A stretch of 64,000 nucleotides of DNA from Paraburkholderia ultramafica (GTDB taxonomy: Bacteria; Pseudomonadota; Gammaproteobacteria; Burkholderiales; Burkholderiaceae): the NCBI RefSeq assembly GCF_902859915.1, contig NZ_CADIKK010000008.1, positions 1 through 64,000 on the forward strand. Direction: 5' to 3'. Below are positions 26,608 to 35,768 of the stretch, piece after piece. The position numbers and the translations under genes are program-made. Positions within the stretch are counted from its first letter, which is position 1, and each line of letters starts with the position of its first letter. The notes beneath the pieces were generated by a model. The model saw nothing but the letters and a program-made list of their open reading frames with translations, did no database searches and was not told where the DNA came from.

Positions 26608-29007
26608 TTACCCGTAGGCCTCGCCGATCAAATCACGCACGGCATCGAGCAGTGCTTCGTCATGGAAACTGCCTTTCGCCAGATAATAATCCGCGCCCGC
26701 GTCGAGACCGGCGCGGCGATCCTCTTCACGATCCTTGTATGAGACGATCATCACCGGCAGCGCGTGCAGTTGCGGATCGCGCTTGATGAGCGTGACGAGT
26801 TCGATGCCGTCCATGCGCGGCATGTCGATGTCGGTGATGACGAGATCGAAGCGCTCGCCGCGCACCGCATTCCAGCCGTCCATGCCGTCGACGGCGATCG
26901 TCACGTCGTAACCGCGCGTGGCCAGCAGCTTGCGTTCGAGCTCGCGCACGGTGAGCGAATCGTCGACCACCAGCACGCGCCGGGTGGCGCGCTGCGCCGC
27001 TCGAGCACCGCCGTGCTGCGCGTGCTTCAGATCGCCGCCCGCCACCAGCCGTTCGACCGAACGCAGCCAGTCGTCGACGTCGGCGATCAGCACCGGATCG
27101 CCGTTCTCCATCAACGCGCCGGCCGTGATGTTGCGGATCTTGCCCAGGCGCGGGTCGAGCGGCTGCACGACCAGCATCCGCTCGCCAAGAAAGCGGTCGA
27201 CCACTACACCGTAGGTTTGCGGGCCGTCGCCAATCACGATCATGCAGACGGTGCCGCCTTGATCGGCGGGCGGCGCGGTGTCGAGGATCTGATGCGCGGT
27301 GACGACGCCGATGCGCCGGCCGGAGAACGCGATGTGCTGATGGCCTTCGAGCAATTCGATGTCCGCGCGGCTCACATGCAGCGTGCGGTTCACGTGCGCG
27401 AGCGGGACCGCGTAGGGCTCGCCCGCGACTTCGATCAGCAGGCTGCGGATCACCGACAGCGTGAGCGGCAATTGCAGCTGCACGCGCGTGCCGAGACCTG
27501 GCTCCTGCGTGATCCGCACCGTGCCGCGCACCCGTTTGACCACGTCATGCACCGCGTCGAGTCCGACACCGCGGCCCGATACCTCGGTCACCTGATCGCG
27601 CAGCGAGAAGCCCGGCAGGAACAGGAATTCGAGCAGCTCGGCTTCCGAGAGACGCGCGGCCGTTTCGCCGCTCGCCAGTTTCTTGCGCACGATCGACGCA
27701 CGCAGCGCTTCGAGATCGATACCCGCGCCGTCGTCGGAGACGGTGATCAGCAACGCGCCGGCCGTGTGACGCGCGTCGAGCGTGAGCGTGCCTTCTTCCG
27801 GTTTGCCGCGCGCGAGCCGCACGGCGGGCGCTTCGATGCCGTGGTCGAGCGCATTGCGCAGCATGTGGCCGAGCGGCGCTTCGAGGAGATCGAGAATGTC
27901 ACGGTCCACCTGAGTCGATTCGCCGACCAGTTGCCAGCGGACCTTCTTGCCGAGCGAACGCGCGACGTCGCGCACCATGCGCGCGAGTCCGCCGGTGCCA
28001 TCGCCGAACGGACGCATCCGGCATTGCAGCGCGGCGTCGTAAAGCTGTTGCGACAGATGCGTCGAGCGGCGATCGAAGCTCTCCAGATCGGCGAGACGAT
28101 CGGCGAGCAGATGCTGCGATTCGGCGGTCAGGCGCCGGAGTTCTTCGAGCGCGGCGTGCGCGCGCGGGTCGAGCTTCAGGTCGGCGAGCGTTTCGTGCAA
28201 CCGATCGAGCGCGCGGGTGCTGTCGCGCTGGACGCGTTTGACGCGCAGCATCGATTGCGCGAAGGGTTTCAGCCAGCGCGATTCGACCAGCGATTCACCG
28301 GACAGCGACAGCAGACGGTCGAGGTTGTCGGCGCGGACGCGCAGCATGCGGCCGGGTTCGTTGGCGCTGCTGTTTGCGTTCGCTGATGCAGGTGCGTTGG
28401 CGGGCGTACCGGGCGGTACGCTGGCGGGGGCAACGGCGGGTGTCATCGCTTCGGCAGCTTCGGCGCGCAGCGCGTCGGCTAGCAGGTTGAAGGCGGCATC
28501 CGCATCGTTGGAGGCATCGGCTGTTGCAGCAGGCGGCTGAGTGACCACAACGGGTGCGGCCGCTGAAACAGCAGCGACCGGCGGCACCACCTCACGCCGC
28601 ACGGCCGCCCCATGCGGCACCACACCGGCCATCCGCGCCTGCAACGCGGCTACGCACGCGCCGACCGCGTCGCGCGCCGACTCGTCTTCATCGTTGCCGA
28701 TGCGCGCGACGATATCGACGCCACGCAGCAACTCGTCGATCCACTCGGCGTCGAGCAACGCGCGCCCTTCCTGCGCGGCGACAAAGCAGTCTTCCATCGC
28801 ATGCGCGAGTTCGACGCCGACCTGCACGCCGACAATGCGCGCCGCGCCCTTCAACGAATGCGCGGCCCGCATGCAGGCTTCGAGCGCGGCGGGGTCGCCG
28901 GGCGCGCGGTCGATCACGAGCAGGCCGTCGTTGAGCACGCGAGCCTGGGTCCGCGCTTCTTCGCGGAAGAGATCGATCAGCGACGGGCGGCGCGGGTCGT
29001 CCGTCAT
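26608..29007 (-). CDS. wspE: WspE, hybrid CheA-type histidine kinase
   Basis: A 799-residue kinase. The N-terminal HPt domain has the phosphorylated His in AAHSLKGAARIVG (about residue 48). A low-complexity Ala/Pro linker precedes the dimerisation region and an HATPase domain with N-box LRNALDHGIE and GVGLDAVHDVV. A CheW-like domain follows, then a C-terminal receiver with Asp in VITDIDMPRMDGIEL. It phosphorylates WspR and WspF. The ATG at 29007 overlaps the wspD stop as ATGA; the longer start at 29076 would lie within wspD. Confidence 0.93.
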   Translation of the reverse strand: MTDDPRRPSLIDLFREEARTQARVLNDGLLVIDRAPGDPAALEACMRAAHSLKGAARIVGVQVGVELAHAMEDCFVAAQEGRALLDAEWIDELLRGVDIVARIGNDEDESARDAVGACVAALQARMAGVVPHGAAVRREVVPPVAAVSAAAPVVVTQPPAATADASNDADAAFNLLADALRAEAAEAMTPAVAPASVPPGTPANAPASANANSSANEPGRMLRVRADNLDRLLSLSGESLVESRWLKPFAQSMLRVKRVQRDSTRALDRLHETLADLKLDPRAHAALEELRRLTAESQHLLADRLADLESFDRRSTHLSQQLYDAALQCRMRPFGDGTGGLARMVRDVARSLGKKVRWQLVGESTQVDRDILDLLEAPLGHMLRNALDHGIEAPAVRLARGKPEEGTLTLDARHTAGALLITVSDDGAGIDLEALRASIVRKKLASGETAARLSEAELLEFLFLPGFSLRDQVTEVSGRGVGLDAVHDVVKRVRGTVRITQEPGLGTRVQLQLPLTLSVIRSLLIEVAGEPYAVPLAHVNRTLHVSRADIELLEGHQHIAFSGRRIGVVTAHQILDTAPPADQGGTVCMIVIGDGPQTYGVVVDRFLGERMLVVQPLDPRLGKIRNITAGALMENGDPVLIADVDDWLRSVERLVAGGDLKHAQHGGARAAQRATRRVLVVDDSLTVRELERKLLATRGYDVTIAVDGMDGWNAVRGERFDLVITDIDMPRMDGIELVTLIKRDPQLHALPVMIVSYKDREEDRRAGLDAGADYYLAKGSFHDEALLDAVRDLIGEAYG

Positions 29008-29684
29008 CCGAGACTCCGGTTCAGCGTGTCGAGCAGCGCGTCGGCGTCGAGCAGGCCGACGCTCATGCCGCGCCACGGCGCGACCGCGCGCGTATGCGCG
29101 GCGGCCGCTTGCGAGAGCGTCGCGGGCGGCGAACGGAAGGTGGCCGACGCGAGCCGATGCACCCCGTCGACCTGATCGACGGGGAACACCGCGTGCTCCT
29201 CGGCGCGCGCGACCACCAGCAAGCGCGGCAGATCGTGACGCGAGCGATCGTCATGCGCGGCGGTGTCGGGTTCGAAGCCGAGCAGATGCGCGAGCGACAG
29301 GCACACCAGCAATTCGCCCTGCACATTGACGACGCCCAGCACCGCGCGATGCTGCCGATGGGGCAACGTATGAATGGGCCGCGTCTGCACGATGCGTTTG
29401 AAGATCGGCGTAGGCAGCGCGAGCCATTCGGCGCCGATCCGGAACACGAGGAACGATTCGCTCGCACCTTGCGCGTCGTGCTGCTGTTGCGCCGGCGCGC
29501 GAATGTCGTGCCGCGACAGATCCACCAGCGGGATCGGCTGGTCGAGCAGTTTGGCCGCGGCCGTTTCGAACACCGAGCAATTCAGGCATCGCACGTATTC
29601 GACGAGCCGCTCGCACGACGAATCGCCACGCACGCCGATGCGGTTCCAGCAATCGTCGACGGCCACCCTGCGATCGTCAACCAC
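29004..29684 (-). CDS. wspD: WspD, CheW-like coupling protein
   Basis: A 226-residue CheW-domain adaptor linking WspA to WspE. An N-terminal segment of about 75 residues contains several cysteines (CW, CERL, CLNC), then comes the CheW domain (FLVFRIGAEWLALPTPIFKRIV, GVVNVQGELLVCLSLAHLLG). It starts with GTG at 29684, overlapping the wspC stop by 8 bases, and ends in ATGA with wspE. Confidence 0.9.
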   Translation of the reverse strand: MVDDRRVAVDDCWNRIGVRGDSSCERLVEYVRCLNCSVFETAAAKLLDQPIPLVDLSRHDIRAPAQQQHDAQGASESFLVFRIGAEWLALPTPIFKRIVQTRPIHTLPHRQHRAVLGVVNVQGELLVCLSLAHLLGFEPDTAAHDDRSRHDLPRLLVVARAEEHAVFPVDQVDGVHRLASATFRSPPATLSQAAAAHTRAVAPWRGMSVGLLDADALLDTLNRSLG

Positions 29685-31128
29685 GTGGCGCTCCCTGCGC
29701 GCGCGACGCGCGCTGCATCAACAGGCGCGCGCCGTCGCGATCGCCTTCGAGTTCGAGCAGCGTCGCCAGATGCGCGAGCGCTTCAGCGTGCTGAGGATCG
29801 AGATAGAGCGCCTTGCGATATTGGCCGCGGGCGAGGTTCGTGTCGCCGCTGGCATCGGCCAGCACGCCGAGCAGGTAGAACGCGTCGGCGTGCGGCGCGT
29901 GTTGTTCCAGGTAAGCGTTGATCGCGGTGGCGGCTGCCGTGAGGCGGCCGGCGTCGGCCAGTGCGTGCGCGGCTTGCAGCGTGTCACGGGCGGCGGTGGT
30001 CGGCGCGGCGGTCTGCGGCGGTTGCGGGGCGTGCGCGTTCGCGTGCGATGCGGGCGTCGACGGTTTGCCCAGATGAGGCGCGAGTCCGTTGAACAAGGTG
30101 GACTGCGCGATACCGTTGAGCGGCGTTGAACGCGTCACTCCGTCGAGCGGTGCGCGGGCAACCGGATCGGGCCACGCGAAAGGCTCGGCGGAGAACACCT
30201 GTGCGGGCGCGAGCGCGGGCACCGGCGAATGCGTCATCGCAAGCGCGGCGGCCGTGGCGAGCGGCGCGGTGTGCCAGTTGTCTGGCTGCACGTCGGCGGG
30301 CGCGCCGCGATGAAACGCGAACGCCAGCGGAATCTTCGCCGACTGCATGCCGTAGCGCATCAGCAGTCCGGTTTCCGCCGGACCGACGAACAGCGTGCCG
30401 TTTTCGGCGAGCACGCTATTGAGCGCCTGCAACGCGGTTTGCCGCGTTTCGCGGTCGAAGTAAATCAGCACGTTGCGGCAGAACACGAAGTCGTAGACGC
30501 CGAGCGTCGACGCGTCGAGCTGCATCAGATTGGCGTGCGAGAAGCGCACCGTGTCGACGATGCGCGGCGCGAGACGCCAGCCGTCTTCAGCGCGTGTGAA
30601 GTGCGCGTCGCGAAACGCCAACACATTGCCCCGAAACGAGTTGCGTCCGTAGATTGCGCGCTGCGCGAGCGCGAGCGAGCGTTCGCTGATATCCATCGCG
30701 TCGATGCGCAGCCGCGCGGCGTCGATGCCCGCGTCGAGCAAGGTCATCGCGATCGTGTACGGCTCTTCGCCGGTCGAGCAGGGCAGGCTCAGGATGCGCA
30801 GGGGCAGTCCCGCACCGCGCTCGTCGAGGCGCTCATGCGCGAGCCGCGCGAGCGCCTTGAAGGCGTCGGCGTCGCGGTAGAACCAGGTCTCCGGCACCAC
30901 CACGGTTTCGATCAGCGTCTGCACCAGCGCTGGCGATGTCTGCGTCGCGTCCCAGTAGTCGGCGAGCGTGGCGCCGGCGTGACCGTCCGCGCACCACACG
31001 GCGGCGCGCTGGTCGACCGCGCGTTCGATCGCGTGATGACCGAGCGACGCGGCGTCGAGCCCCATGGTCCGATGCAGCAGCTCGGCGAAGCGTCGATACA
31101 GCAGTGCGTTGTCGTGATGCGCGTTCAT
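29677..31128 (-). CDS. wspC: WspC, CheR-type methyltransferase with TPR tail
   Basis: A 483-residue S-adenosylmethionine-dependent methyltransferase that methylates WspA. The CheR domain covers about residues 1-270 (VVVPETWFYRDADAF, LSLPCSTGEEPYTIAM, YDFVFCRNVLIYFD, LFVGPAETG). A long Pro/Ala linker with a loose repeat (PLDGVTRS, PLNGIAQS, LFNGLAPH) leads to C-terminal TPR repeats (ADAFYLLGVLADASGDTNLA). The ATG at 31128 overlaps the wspB stop as ATGA. Confidence 0.92.
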   Translation of the reverse strand: MNAHHDNALLYRRFAELLHRTMGLDAASLGHHAIERAVDQRAAVWCADGHAGATLADYWDATQTSPALVQTLIETVVVPETWFYRDADAFKALARLAHERLDERGAGLPLRILSLPCSTGEEPYTIAMTLLDAGIDAARLRIDAMDISERSLALAQRAIYGRNSFRGNVLAFRDAHFTRAEDGWRLAPRIVDTVRFSHANLMQLDASTLGVYDFVFCRNVLIYFDRETRQTALQALNSVLAENGTLFVGPAETGLLMRYGMQSAKIPLAFAFHRGAPADVQPDNWHTAPLATAAALAMTHSPVPALAPAQVFSAEPFAWPDPVARAPLDGVTRSTPLNGIAQSTLFNGLAPHLGKPSTPASHANAHAPQPPQTAAPTTAARDTLQAAHALADAGRLTAAATAINAYLEQHAPHADAFYLLGVLADASGDTNLARGQYRKALYLDPQHAEALAHLATLLELEGDRDGARLLMQRASRAQGAPRG

Positions 31129-31589
31129 GTGTGCGCCTCGGGAAACAGCAGCGCCTTCACGTCGTCGGGCAGCAGATGCTCGACGCGGACCCACTGCACG
31201 AGGCCGCCCGCTTCACTGGCGACCGGGCCGAGATAGCGCGCGTGCGGCAGGTCGATGCCGGTCTCGTGAAACGCTTCGGCATCCAGACGAATCGTGCGGG
31301 TCGCGCCTTCGAGCAGCACCGCGAGCAGGCGCACGCTGCCCGCGTGCGGATAGCGCACCAGCACGACACGCGTCGACATCAGTTGCGCGGCGGGGCGGCC
31401 GAGCGCCAGCGCCAGCAGATCGATCACCGGCAGCGGCGCGCCTTCGTGATCGAGCACGCCGGCCACCCACGACGGCGCGCCGGGGATCGTCTTCGGCGGC
31501 GACTGCGGCGTGAGCGGCATCAGACGCTCCACTTGCGTCGCATCGATTACGTAGCGTTCGCTATCGAGCGTGAAGAGGATGAAGAGCAT
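31125..31589 (-). CDS. wspB: WspB, CheW-like coupling protein
   Basis: A 154-residue single CheW domain (MLFILFTLDSERYVIDATQV, PSWVAGVLDHEGAPLPVIDL, VRYPHAGSVRLLAVLLEG). It is the second adaptor of the Wsp receptor-kinase array. It lies 53 bases after wspA and overlaps wspC by 4 bases. Confidence 0.9.
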   Translation of the reverse strand: MLFILFTLDSERYVIDATQVERLMPLTPQSPPKTIPGAPSWVAGVLDHEGAPLPVIDLLALALGRPAAQLMSTRVVLVRYPHAGSVRLLAVLLEGATRTIRLDAEAFHETGIDLPHARYLGPVASEAGGLVQWVRVEHLLPDDVKALLFPEAHT

Positions 31590-31642
31590 CGACGTATGGG
31601 CGGGCGTGAAGGAGGCGGGTTTTGCCGGTTCGCCGTGGCGCG

Positions 31643-33268
31643 TCAGGCCAACACCTTGAAGCGCGATACGCCGGTGCGCAGACTGTTGGCGACGTGCGTC
31701 AGATCGTCGATCGCCTGAGTCGACTGGCGCAGTGATTCCGCCGTCTGCTGCGCGGCCTCCGACAGTTGCGTCAGCGCCTGGGTGATCTGCTCGGCGCCGG
31801 TCGCCTGGGTCTGCATGCCCTCGTTGACCAACGAGAAACGCGGCGCGAGTTGCTGCACCTGCTGGATGATCTGCGTGAGATGACCGCCCACGTTTTGCAC
31901 GTCGAGCATGCCGCGCCGCACTTCCTCGGAGAACTTGTCCATCCCCATCACGCCCGCAGCCACCGCTGACTGGATCTCCTTGACCATCTGTTCGATGTCG
32001 TAAGTCGCGACGGCGGTCTGATCGGCGAGCCGGCGGATCTCCGTCGCCACGACCGCGAAGCCGCGGCCGTATTCGCCGGCTTTTTCCGCTTCGATCGCCG
32101 CGTTCAGCGAGAGCAGGTTGGTCTGATCCGCAACCTTCGTGATGGTGGCGACGACCTGATTGATGTTGCTGGCCTTCTCGTTGAGGATCGCGAGCTTCGC
32201 GTTGACCGAGCCGGCCGCTTCCATCACGAGGCGCATGGTTTCTTCCATGCGCGTGAGACCGGCGTGGCCGGTGCCGGCGAGCGCCGCCGACTGGCTTGCC
32301 ACTTCCGACACTTCGTTCATGGTGCGCAGCAGATCGCGCGAGGTCGCGAAGATTTCGCGCGACGTCGCGCCGATCTCGGTGGTGTTGGCGGCGGTTTCGT
32401 TCGCGGTGGCTTGCTGTTCGCGCGAGGTCGCGGCGATTTCCGTCACCGACGTGGTGACCTGCACCGCCGACTTCTGCGCCTGGCCGACCAGCGCGGTGAG
32501 TTCGTCGGTCATCCGGTTGAAGCCGGCTTCGAGCGCGCCGATTTCATCCGCGCGATTCAGTTGCAGGCGTTGTGTCAGGTCGCCGGTGCGCATCACGTCG
32601 ACCACTTGCAGCACCTTGGCCATCGGCGTGGTGACGGCGCGCAGCAGCCAGTAACCGGCCAGAACGGCGACAGCCGCGGCGAGCAGCAGCATCACGAGCA
32701 GCACGATGCGGGTCGTCTCGACCGAGTTGCGGATGCTGTCGGCGGACTGGTCCGCATAGCTCTTGTTGTTTTCGACCAGCTTGCGCACTGAGAGCCGGCC
32801 GGTTTCCCAGATCGGCGTGAGCTGCGTGCTGAAGATGCGCGCGGCGTTGTCCTTCGAGGCCGGCAAGGCGTTCAGCAGCGTCATCTGGATCGGCAGGTAC
32901 TGCGCGTGCTGTTGGCGGAAATCGTTGAACAGTTCGCGGTCGACTTCGCGGAAGATAGTCGCGCTGTAGTCGTTGAGGAGCTTCTGGAGCGCCTGCTGGG
33001 TTTCCTGCAAACGCGTGGTGTCGCGCTTCACGGTGTCGGGGTCCGCGTCGATGTAGATCAGACGCTGCGTCACGGAGTAGTTCTCGAACCACGCCGCCCG
33101 CATCGCCGTCGCGTAGTAGAGGCCGGGCATCGAGTCCTGCTGTTGACTCTTCGCATCGCGGTCGATACCGCCAAGTTGCTCGAAAGTGACGATTGCCATT
33201 GCCAGCATCACGATCAGCACGATCCCGAAGCTGCACAGAATCCGTTGCCGGATGGTCCATTGTTTCAC
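31643..33268 (-). CDS. wspA: WspA, membrane methyl-accepting receptor
   Basis: A 541-residue receptor (P. aeruginosa WspA is 542). Transmembrane helix 1 lies at about residues 11-31, then a 4-helix-bundle periplasmic sensor, helix 2 near 190-210, HAMP, and a long signalling coiled coil with the hairpin tip VADQTNLLSLNAAIEAEKAG. GTG at 33268 with AAGGGG seven bases upstream is the likely start; the open frame reaches 33502 but that part has no membrane-receptor features. It heads the operon wspA-B-C-D-E-F-R. Confidence 0.92.
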   Translation of the reverse strand: MKQWTIRQRILCSFGIVLIVMLAMAIVTFEQLGGIDRDAKSQQQDSMPGLYYATAMRAAWFENYSVTQRLIYIDADPDTVKRDTTRLQETQQALQKLLNDYSATIFREVDRELFNDFRQQHAQYLPIQMTLLNALPASKDNAARIFSTQLTPIWETGRLSVRKLVENNKSYADQSADSIRNSVETTRIVLLVMLLLAAAVAVLAGYWLLRAVTTPMAKVLQVVDVMRTGDLTQRLQLNRADEIGALEAGFNRMTDELTALVGQAQKSAVQVTTSVTEIAATSREQQATANETAANTTEIGATSREIFATSRDLLRTMNEVSEVASQSAALAGTGHAGLTRMEETMRLVMEAAGSVNAKLAILNEKASNINQVVATITKVADQTNLLSLNAAIEAEKAGEYGRGFAVVATEIRRLADQTAVATYDIEQMVKEIQSAVAAGVMGMDKFSEEVRRGMLDVQNVGGHLTQIIQQVQQLAPRFSLVNEGMQTQATGAEQITQALTQLSEAAQQTAESLRQSTQAIDDLTHVANSLRTGVSRFKVLA

Positions 33269-33559
33269 GCGCACGCCCCTTACGTATTGGCTTTGTCTCG
33301 CCCCCGGCTGCTTGACGCCGGTCTGACTCGGAATCGAAGGTCGGAAAGCCTTGCGAGTCGTCGGATTTGTCCGACGGGTTATGCGGCGGATTTTACATTG
33401 ATCGGGGGATTGTTTTGCGTTTGACAAATGGGCACGCGCGGGCGGCAGGCCCGGTTGCCAGGGCGCGCTTATATCGTAATGTTCCGTTACCACTTGCAGC
33501 ATCTATTTCTGCGCGCGCCATCCACAATCTGTCCCATGCCGGAACGGCGGGAGCTAAAC

Positions 33560-33889
33560 ATGAAAAAGATCGCAGTGGCGTTGTTGATGGTTGGGAGTCT
33601 GAGCGCAGCGGGGCAAGCGTCGGCTCACGGGAATGGCGGCGACGTGGTCGGCGCGCTGATCGGTGGCGCCGTGCTGGGCGCGGTGGTCAGCTCCGCGTTG
33701 AATCCGGCGCCGGTGGTGGCTTACCAGCAGCCAGTCTATGCACAGCCGGCGTATCAGCCCGCGCCGGTCTATGCGGGGCCGCCGCCCGGATATTGCTATG
33801 ACCAGTACCAGCGCGCCTATGTCGCATGCGCTGCGCCGCCGCCCGGACAGTACGGGTACGGGGAGCCTCAGCCTCAACCGGGTTGGTAG
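33560..33889 (+). CDS. Small exported Gly/Pro/Tyr-rich protein
   Basis: A 109-residue protein with a Sec signal (MKKIAVALLMVGSLSAAGQASA). A glycine-zipper-like hydrophobic segment follows (VVGALIGGAVLGAVVSSAL), then a Pro/Tyr/Gln-rich tail with YQQPVYAQPAYQPAPVYAG and two cysteines. Such glycine-zipper proteins sit in the envelope of many proteobacteria. GGGAG precedes the ATG. It is divergent from wspA, but a link to surface sensing is only speculative. Confidence 0.72.
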   Translation: MKKIAVALLMVGSLSAAGQASAHGNGGDVVGALIGGAVLGAVVSSALNPAPVVAYQQPVYAQPAYQPAPVYAGPPPGYCYDQYQRAYVACAAPPPGQYGYGEPQPQPGW

Positions 33890-33930
33890 TCGCCCCAGAT
33901 GCGCGCAGTCGATGCGCGCGCCTCAAAGAA

Positions 33931-33962
33931 GAAGGCCGTCGCTCGATACGACGGCCTTTTCA
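33931..33962. terminator. Bidirectional terminator
   Basis: A perfect 10-bp stem (33932-33941 with 33949-33958) and T-run lie between two convergent small genes. Confidence 0.8.
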
Positions 33963-33979
33963 TTTGCTTGATACGCCAC

Positions 33980-34141
33980 TCAGTGTTTGTGATGCAGCCA
34001 CTCCGCATAGTGCGTATCGAGCCAGCGCTCGAACTTTGGCGGCTTCGTGTCGCGGTGATAGCGGGACGCCGCCCAGATGGCAAGGCCGACCAACACCATC
34101 ACGGCAGGCCCCATCAAATAAGCGATCAACGATTCAGACAT
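33980..34141 (-). CDS. Small single-pass membrane protein
   Basis: A 53-residue protein (MSESLIAYLMGPAVMVLVGLA at the start) with a membrane helix at about residues 5-25, then a charged Trp/His-rich cytoplasmic tail (RYHRDTKPPKFERWLDTHYA). GGAGG lies 6 bases before the ATG at 34141, which sets the start. The function is unknown. Confidence 0.65.
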   Translation of the reverse strand: MSESLIAYLMGPAVMVLVGLAIWAASRYHRDTKPPKFERWLDTHYAEWLHHKH

Positions 34142-34389
34142 CGGAACCTCCGTATCGGAGTGCATCGTTGCTTCAGTTTAGGCGATGGAATGGGGGAAAG
34201 AAGGACAGTGTGAAGCGAGCGCGAGAAGTGTTTTTCTACGGCGCAAAGCCTCACCTTTGAAACCTCGCGGGGAATCTGATTTCCTTTTGACTGCGGCGGC
34301 TTGCGTCCAGTCCATCTTGACGTGTGTACCATCAAATGAGCGTTGCAAAGGGGACCGCGAGGCCACGCCGAAACCCGCGGCAACGCCCG

Positions 34390-35595
34390 TCAGACCGTGC
34401 TGCTCACCGCTTGCCGCCCGGCTTCAATCTGTTTATCGACAAAGTCCGCCCAACGCAGAAGGTTTCGACGCTGCTCCGCCGCTTCGTCCTCTTGCCGGAG
34501 ACTTTCCGACGCGAGCGCCGATGCGTCGGCCTGCGCATCCTCTCGCTGCGCGATCTCGCGCAAGTGCGTCGCCGCCGTGCGCCGGAAGTCGTGCAGCACG
34601 AAATGCTCGACCTCGAGCCCGAGTGCCTTGACGGCCTGGTTCAGCGTGCTCCTCGCGATGGGCCGGTCGTCGCCCCTGACGCTCGGGAATACGAAGTTTC
34701 GGCTCGCCTTGGCGCGATGAAGCTCGCGCAGCATCGAGACCGCCTGATGCGGCAGATAGACGAGGCGGTCCCGCTCGGAGTTCAGGCGCGCGGCGGGGAT
34801 CGTCCACACCGCGTTGTCCAGATCGAATTCGGCCCATGTCGACTCCACCAGGTCCGATTTGCGCACCATCGTCAGCACCAGCAGATGCAGCGCCAGCTTC
34901 AGGGGCCGGCGAATGCTCGATGCGTCGATTGCACGCAGCATGGTGCCGATCTCGTCGCCGGAGAGCACGCGGGTGCGGCTGTCGAAGCTGGCGATGGAGC
35001 GCGCCGGCACGACCTCGGCCGGATTGCAGGTCGCGAGTTGCCGGGCCATCAGATACGCGTACAGGCGTTTGACCACGTTGCGCGTGTGCAGCGCCATTTT
35101 CGGCGAACCCCGGCTTTTGATCCGCTCGCAGATCGCGACGATGTCGTCGGCGGTGACCGCGCTGATCGGCTTGCCGCCGATCGCGGGCAATACGTCCTTG
35201 TCGAGCGCGCGGCGGGTGGTGCGACGATATTCGTCCGACTTGTCCGCCATGGCCGTGGCCAGATACAGATCGGCCGCTTCGCTCAGAACGTCCGCCTTGC
35301 TTTCGGCGCCACGATCGCGCCGCGCGGTGGCGACCGGCGAGATGCCCTGCGCGACCATCTCCGCGTACTTCTGGGCCTTGGCCCGCGCGACGCGCAGCGA
35401 GATCATCCGGTAGTCGCCGATTGTCGCGAGCGGCTGGCGTTTGCCGTGCAACGAATAGCGGAAGCGCCAGACCTTGGTGCCGGTCGTCATGACTTCGATC
35501 ACGAGGCCATTGCCGTCGGCGACGCAATAGCGGGTCGCGCGCGGTTCGAGCGCGCGGATCCGGGATTCGGTGAGAGGGACGGCTAAGCGGGGCAT
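34390..35595 (-). CDS. P4-type tyrosine integrase, probably inactive
   Basis: A 401-residue site-specific recombinase. The arm-binding DUF4102-like domain covers residues 1-95, the core-binding domain about 100-195 and the catalytic domain about 205-401. The catalytic Arg (R245 in VRKSDLVE) and the HxxR box (H335 and R338 in HDFRRTAATHL) are present. Where the LxH and the catalytic Tyr are expected (about residues 349-372) the sequence is Asp/Ala/Glu-rich with neither; the family end EQRRNLLRWADFVD then resumes. The Tyr block is not found in the other frames. It lies directly after the mnmE 3' end. Confidence 0.85.
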   Translation of the reverse strand: MPRLAVPLTESRIRALEPRATRYCVADGNGLVIEVMTTGTKVWRFRYSLHGKRQPLATIGDYRMISLRVARAKAQKYAEMVAQGISPVATARRDRGAESKADVLSEAADLYLATAMADKSDEYRRTTRRALDKDVLPAIGGKPISAVTADDIVAICERIKSRGSPKMALHTRNVVKRLYAYLMARQLATCNPAEVVPARSIASFDSRTRVLSGDEIGTMLRAIDASSIRRPLKLALHLLVLTMVRKSDLVESTWAEFDLDNAVWTIPAARLNSERDRLVYLPHQAVSMLRELHRAKASRNFVFPSVRGDDRPIARSTLNQAVKALGLEVEHFVLHDFRRTAATHLREIAQREDAQADASALASESLRQEDEAAEQRRNLLRWADFVDKQIEAGRQAVSSTV

Positions 35596-35620
35596 GCTCG
35601 AATCGTTGATACGCAGACAG

Positions 35621-35644
35621 CCGCGATTTTAAGCTTTATCGCGG
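35621..35644. repeat. Inverted repeat upstream of the integrase
   Basis: CCGCGAT and ATCGCGG arms flank a 10-base AT-rich centre containing AAGCTT. It lies 26 bases before the integrase start and may be its promoter operator or part of the attachment region. Confidence 0.5.
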
Positions 35645-35645
35645 T

Positions 35646-35654
35646 TGTGTACCA
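35646..35654. repeat. TGTGTACCA repeat, copy beside the attachment site
   Basis: TGTGTACCA occurs here and at 34323-34331, on either side of the integrase gene. It resembles arm-type sites seen near integrases of this family, or may be chance. Confidence 0.35.
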
Positions 35655-35768
35655 AAGATATGTGGATTTTTGTGTCAACAGAGGTAGTGAAAGGGCCGCT
35701 CAACGGCAGGCCGGAGTGGCCTCATGAGCCTTATATGTCGTGTGTGCCCGGGAATTCCAGCTTCTTCT

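Noticed and set aside
26764..28386. A 540-codon plus-strand frame over wspE
   Set aside because: Arg/Asp/His-rich shadow of the kinase gene; no motif or ribosome-binding site.
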